This document shows, one piece after another, positions 59,646-64,000 of a stretch of DNA of 64,000 nt. The stretch is from Diphasiastrum complanatum (lineage: Eukaryota > Streptophyta > Lycopodiopsida > Lycopodiales > Lycopodiaceae), in the NCBI GenBank assembly GCA_029204225.1, contig CM055097.1:49920600-49984599 (forward strand), written 5' to 3'. The notes beneath the pieces were generated by a model, which was not told the DNA's origin, did not search any database, and saw nothing but the letters and a program-made list of their open reading frames with translations. The translations under genes were made by a program, and so were the position numbers. The number at the start of each line of letters is the position of its first letter. Positions within the stretch are counted from its first letter, which is position 1.

Positions 59646-60390
59646 TAAGGAACCTTCTACCTTTGAAGAGGCAAATGATGATGGCATATGGATCAAGACA
59701 ATATGAGATTGATTTGAATGCCAAACACGATACATAGGACTTGGTGAAAGCTCCAACTGATAAGAAGCTCATTGGTTGTAAATGAGTGTATAAAATGAAG
59801 TACCATACAAATGGAAGCATTTCATAGGACAAAGAGAGGTTGGCGATTAAAGGTTATGCTCAAAGTAAAAGTATTTAGTATGAGAAAACCTTTGCACCTG
59901 TTTGTAAGTGAAACACTTTACTCCTTACAGCTTTAGCTTCCCAATTTGGATGGCCTTTGCTCCAAATGAACATAAAGTTCATTTTTAATAATGGTACTCT
60001 AGAAGAGGTGTAATGTATCAACCTGATGGGTTTGTTAGGAAGAGCAAAAGCATAAAAGATGTCTTTTAAAGAAGGTGCTTTATGGCCTAAAGCAAGCATC
60101 ACGTGCATGGTACAGCAGGATTGATAAATATTCCTGATCTAAGAGAATGGTGAGAACGCACTCATATCCTATTTTTTATATCTTATACTTTGAAGATATG
60201 ATTGTTTTGGTTGCCCTCTATGTTGATAATTGATTATTATTAGAAATAATCAAGATATAATGGAAATTATTAAGAGATCTTCAAAATCAATTTAAGATGC
60301 AGTGACTTTAACTTAGTGCATTATTGCCTTGGAGTCTAAGTGTGTCAAAAAGGGATTTAGATAGGCTTAACACAAGCTAAATATGGAGCA
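59646..60390 (+). pseudogene. Copia RT fragment, plus strand
   Basis: Plus strand: S-T-F-E-E-A-N-D-D-G-I-W-I-K, K-K-L-I-G-C-K, F-A-P-V/L-C-K, M-Y-Q-P-D-G-F-V and V-A-L-Y-V-D-N (Y-V-D-D damaged) at about 60220, then G-L-T-Q-A-K-Y-G-A near 60370. Stops are frequent. Its first part duplicates sequence also present at the left end of the preceding minus block. Confidence 0.75.
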
Positions 60391-60421
60391 TAGACTTTAG
60401 GGATTCACATAAAGAATGAGA

Positions 60422-60433
60422 ACTCTGATACCA
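60422..60433 (-). other. Primer binding site, minus orientation
   Basis: ACTCTGATACCA is one base from the complement of TGGTATCAGAGC. It abuts the LTR on its right. Confidence 0.7.
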
Positions 60434-61058
60434 TCTTCTAAATGATTAGATAGGCGATATAGACACAATTACTTTTTAGTTTTGTGATTGTAGAGAAAAA
60501 TTTACAAATTCGCTTCCATGCTAAGACCTAACTTGCTATGCAGAACAATTTGAGGCCTCGTAGCCAATCATAATAATTTTGACAGTTGGTTAGTTCGATT
60601 CAGTTAGTTAGCAATGTGAAATTAGAAATATATAGAACAAGATAGAACAAAGAAATATCATGAACCGTATCAAAGATAATAGAAAATAACAGAAAGCTAG
60701 TAAGTGACAATCATGTATTAAGGTGGTTGGAATGATCCTTGAAAGGTAATTCATTCAATCATGAACTACAACATTACACTGATTGAAAGCATTCAAGTGT
60801 TGTGTGGACTTCTCAGATCAGTTCGAGGACTAATAATAAAATATTGAGATGATCAAAACTATTGCGTAGACATTCGACATTGTTCACTATGTCTCTACTT
60901 GTCGAATGAATCTAATTGCATGTATTTTATGCATCATCACTCTACTCCTATACATGTATAAACATAGAAGATTATTTTCTGGTCTGCATTGAATCCATTT
61001 ATTTTTGCAGATTGTGCCAAACTTCATGTATTTTTGTAGACCATGGAAAATTCTAACA
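60434..61058 (-). repeat. Copia LTR between a primer site and a purine tract
   Basis: The right end GGAAAATTCTAACA followed by TTCCCCTT (AAGGGGAA on the minus strand) gives LTR start TGTTAGAA. The left edge is placed next to the primer site, but a TG start is only seen at 60443. A primer site on one side and a purine tract on the other means this LTR belongs to internal regions on both sides. Confidence 0.6.
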
Positions 61059-61990
61059 TTCCCCTTAATGAGGATCTATAACTTGATCCTTAATTTGAGT
61101 ATCTCACAAAATCTATTATGAGACTCTGAATTTAGAGCCTTAGTGAAAATGTCTATAGCCAATGAAGTGTGTTCTATAGAAAATTAAACAGACTTATCTA
61201 TTTAGAACTTTCTCTCTAATATACTGATATTATCAATATGTTTACTCCTGGAATGGAAACTGGGACTTAGTGACAATGCAACAACACTTTCATTGTCCAA
61301 AAACAATTGATTTGGACTATTTTGAGGTAATTCAATGTCAAAAAGTAATTGTTTAAGCCAAATGTTTTTTTTTATTGCATGTGTTGCGAAAATTTATTTT
61401 GCTTCAGTAGAAGATAAGGCTATCAAAATTTGCTTTTTGTTATTCCATGAGATTGGAGCATTTTTTAGTAAGAATACATAATCTAGTCTAGATTTTCGTG
61501 TAACCACATGTCCCCAATCTACATTTGTGTAGCCATGCAAAACATGATTATCTTCTGCATTGCATTTGCTTGGTGGTTTTTAAAGAGTTTAGCACTCAAA
61601 TAAATGTCTTCCGATGAGTTATTCCAAAATTTGACATAAATTGACTCAATGTGCTGACTATATAAGCAAATGTCGGGCCTGGTACATATCATGGCATACC
61701 ATGAAAGATCCAATTATTGAGTGAAATTGATACTCCTTTATTTGTTTTCTTTGTGAATATCTCTGAGGGCCATGATCCTCAAACAGTTTTAAGCCTGGAT
61801 TCATTGGAAATTTTACAAGTTTCATGATAGTTCTAAAAATCAAATTCATGCCATAGAATATCAAGATATCTTTGCTTGCTTATATAAATCAGTCTATTGC
61901 TCATGTCTCTATGGATTTGGATGCCACAAAGATTTGTGTTTTTCTTAGATCTATCATGTCAAATTCTTTCGACAACATAGATTCTTCCAC
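61059..61990 (-). pseudogene. Copia RNase H and RT end (element K)
   Basis: Minus strand, right to left: L-S-K-E-F-D-M-I-D-L (about 61970), I-D-I-L-Y-G-M-N-L (about 61855), F-P-M-N-P-G-L-K-L-F-E, L-S-W-Y-A-M-I-C-T-R-P-D-I at about 61710-61670, then decayed RNase H and A-I-D-I-F-T-K-A-L at about 61140-61160. The frame is broken repeatedly. The rest of RT, integrase and gag are lost. Confidence 0.7.
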
Positions 61991-64000
61991 TGCTCTATTT
62001 GCCTCAACTACTTGCACTTGTTTTGCCTTGTAGCATTACAACACCATGGTCGCATATCTTGATACAACAGCACTTCCATTGGTCACGTCAAGGCTAACAC
62101 ATTAGATTATGCCATCTACCAAGTCATGTGTGTTGAAACTATTTCCAACAATTTTGTAAAAGTCAAAAAGAGACTTCCTATACGTTTCAAGTATTGATTT
62201 GACTTTAATCTAAGAGTTAGATTTCACTTTTGACCAAAAAATGTGAATCAACAACATCCAAAAATTTGTGTGGAACTGGCAAGCTATTCTTAACATGATC
62301 TACAAGTGATAACACAAGAACATGTGTGAAAAACAACTCATTAGTCAAAGCTACATCAAAGATAATTCGTCTTTCAACTTTATATCAAGCAAATGTTCAT
62401 TTTCCACCATTTTTCAAAGTAATAGTCACCATAGTTCAAAAAAGCCAACATTGTCTAAGTTTACTATGTGTCAAATTCATATGATTGAAGTCTGCTTTAG
62501 GTCAAGGTTCATTTTGTCAACTTCTAAGTTTTTCAAAAATATGAAGATCAAGTCACTTGAGATATCTACTTGAGCTCACTCAAGTCTCTATATCTACTAT
62601 TTTTTCTTTGCCTAAAAAGAGATTGGGGGGGGGGTGGGTCTTGGGGGTCTTCTTCATATCCACCCCTTCATATTGTGTCATATTGGAAAACATGTTTTAC
62701 ATTTGATTCCTATTGGAGTGGGTCTTAATCCATTTTACTTGATCTTCAATACTATGTTCAGCTTAATGCATCACTTTAGAATCAGAGAATAAGTTTGAAT
62801 AAATGTTTTAATATATTAATCCATTACGTGCATTGTCTTTCTCAACCTTTTGAATCTAGAAAACATTCTACTAGAGTACCCTCAAAACTAGTTTTTTGAG
62901 TAAACAATACCCCCATTTGATCAAAGAGAAGATAAGCTTTTACGAGGAATGAGTCATTTTAAAACAAAGCACATATAAGTAGTCTTCTTAAAAGCCTTCC
63001 AACTTGGAAACAAGTATCTCAACAAGGATGATGGAGACCAAATTTGTGACGTTTCGCTATCCTAGATCAAAGAGTTAATATGTACTTTGAAGACAATCTT
63101 TGCATTGACTATGGCAAAGTTATGATTTCTACTTTCAATGTAGAAAAGGAAGCTTCTCTATGGCAAGAAGCAATAAGACCTAGGGGGGAAACAAACAACA
63201 TGGACAAAATTCACAGAAACAAAATTCAAGAGCAAGCTCTTTGAGAAGATTTGGGCAATGATGCAAAGGGATACTTTCCACCAATGCCAAGATTTGAGGG
63301 TGAAAATTTTGAAGAGTAAATTGCTCTAGGGTGTCAAAGGAAAACAAAATTTCAAAAATATCACAATCAGAAATGAATGGTGGGAAGAAAGAACTTTCCT
63401 TCCACGAGAATTTACAAAAGCAATAAGAAAACAACATTGGGAAGGTTCCAAATCACAAAAAATTTACTTCAAGAATGATAAAAGTACAGTACTAAGGACC
63501 ATAACTGGATTTTTTAATGATCCACAAGGTTGATTGTGTGCTTGTTAAACAATCTATCAGAAACTAGTCATCAGAAAACAAGATCTAGTTTAGCAGCTTG
63601 ATAGAAAACAAGTAGAGACAATCAAAGCATTGATCAATTAGTATAATCCAACTCCACACGTATGGAAATAAGGCTGTAGTACGGCCTGTAGACAGTGTTT
63701 AGAATGTGCCAAAGCTGGGTTTCATTGGAATCAAAAGCAAGCACCATACAATGAGAGAAAACTCGAGTTTCTCCTTGAGTCTCCAAAAAGTTTCTATCTC
63801 TTCACTATGGAGAATGAGAATACATAGTAAAAGACACTTCCTTTGCTAAGTTAGGTGAAAATCCAGCATGTAATAAGGAAGTAGACTCAACTTTCTTGCC
63901 CTAATGTGAAAACCCTAGCCTAGATCCAAGAGTCATGCTTGTTAGGTGCATGGTAGGTACAAATCTCATCATAAATCATGGTCTAGATCCTACAAAGTAG
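61991..64000. other. Non-coding tail of the window
   Basis: No gene is recognised. A run of ten G at 62625-62634 followed by TGGGTCTTGGGGG is G-quadruplex-prone. From about 63500 the wording (CTCCACACGTATGG, gtagtacggcctgtagacagtg, aagcaagcaccatac) recalls the leaders and LTRs of the copia A/B group in minus orientation, so another element may continue past the window edge. Confidence 0.35.

Overview
This is repeat-dense nuclear DNA from a land plant. I cannot name the species from the sequence. The main evidence is a dozen or more Ty1/copia bodies, several with the initiator-Met-tRNA primer site (TGGTATCAGAGC), Ty3/gypsy elements including two chromovirus-like copies, and a CACTA (En/Spm) DNA transposon with the plant-type end CACTACAAGAAAA. 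Long (TC)n and (GA)n tracts and low G+C fit this. I see no bacterial, organellar, rRNA, tRNA or CRISPR signal. The one host-like gene is a divergent histone H3-like locus, and it is broken.

Layout. 1-7.7 kb: an H3-like locus (start at 710, histone fold at 7262-7693) is split by a full-length minus-strand copia element (828-7256) with 655-bp LTRs, a 5-bp target duplication and, by eye, one LTR mismatch. 8.3-9.6 kb: leader and LTR remnant of another minus copia; its U3 holds seven inverted CCAAT motifs spaced 31-32 bp apart. 10.5-14.7 kb: gag fragment, two LTRs with outward-facing primer sites, and a deleted plus-strand copia. 15.5 kb: a 52-bp minisatellite. 16.2-24.2 kb: a nested stack, with a plus copia cut by a minus copia that is itself cut by a 5165-bp CACTA element (18419-23583, target duplication CAT).

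24.4-29.7 kb: copia RT and integrase fragments and an LTR with primer site, then a plus-strand chromovirus 3' half with its LTR. 29.7-32.3 kb: a 116-bp (TC)n tract, an LTR-like promoter region, a roughly 450-bp near-perfect inverted repeat, and a primer site of tRNA-Asp type. 32.3-34.7 kb: a decayed minus gypsy pol joined to a copia-type gag. 35.6-37.7 kb: plus-strand open frames I do not recognise. 37.7-39.7 kb: AT-rich, apparently empty. 39.7-41.8 kb: an LTR interrupted by oppositely oriented copia protease and gag pieces. 42.6-46.3 kb: a plus copia lacking its 5' end, inserted in a minus chromovirus LTR (46.3-48.0 kb). 48.0-53.4 kb and 53.4-57.8 kb: two minus copia elements, each nearly full in coding content but with frame breaks. 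58.1-62.0 kb: shuffled copia pieces around an LTR. 62.0-64 kb: no gene seen.

The region is a graveyard of nested retroelements. The element at 828-7256 looks recent and the rest older. No host pathway or operon is present. The most unusual signals are the H3-like gene cut by a young retrotransposon, the helically spaced CCAAT array in an LTR family, the CACTA element with palindromes and only a TNPA-like gene, and the long hairpin at 31.25-31.71 kb.
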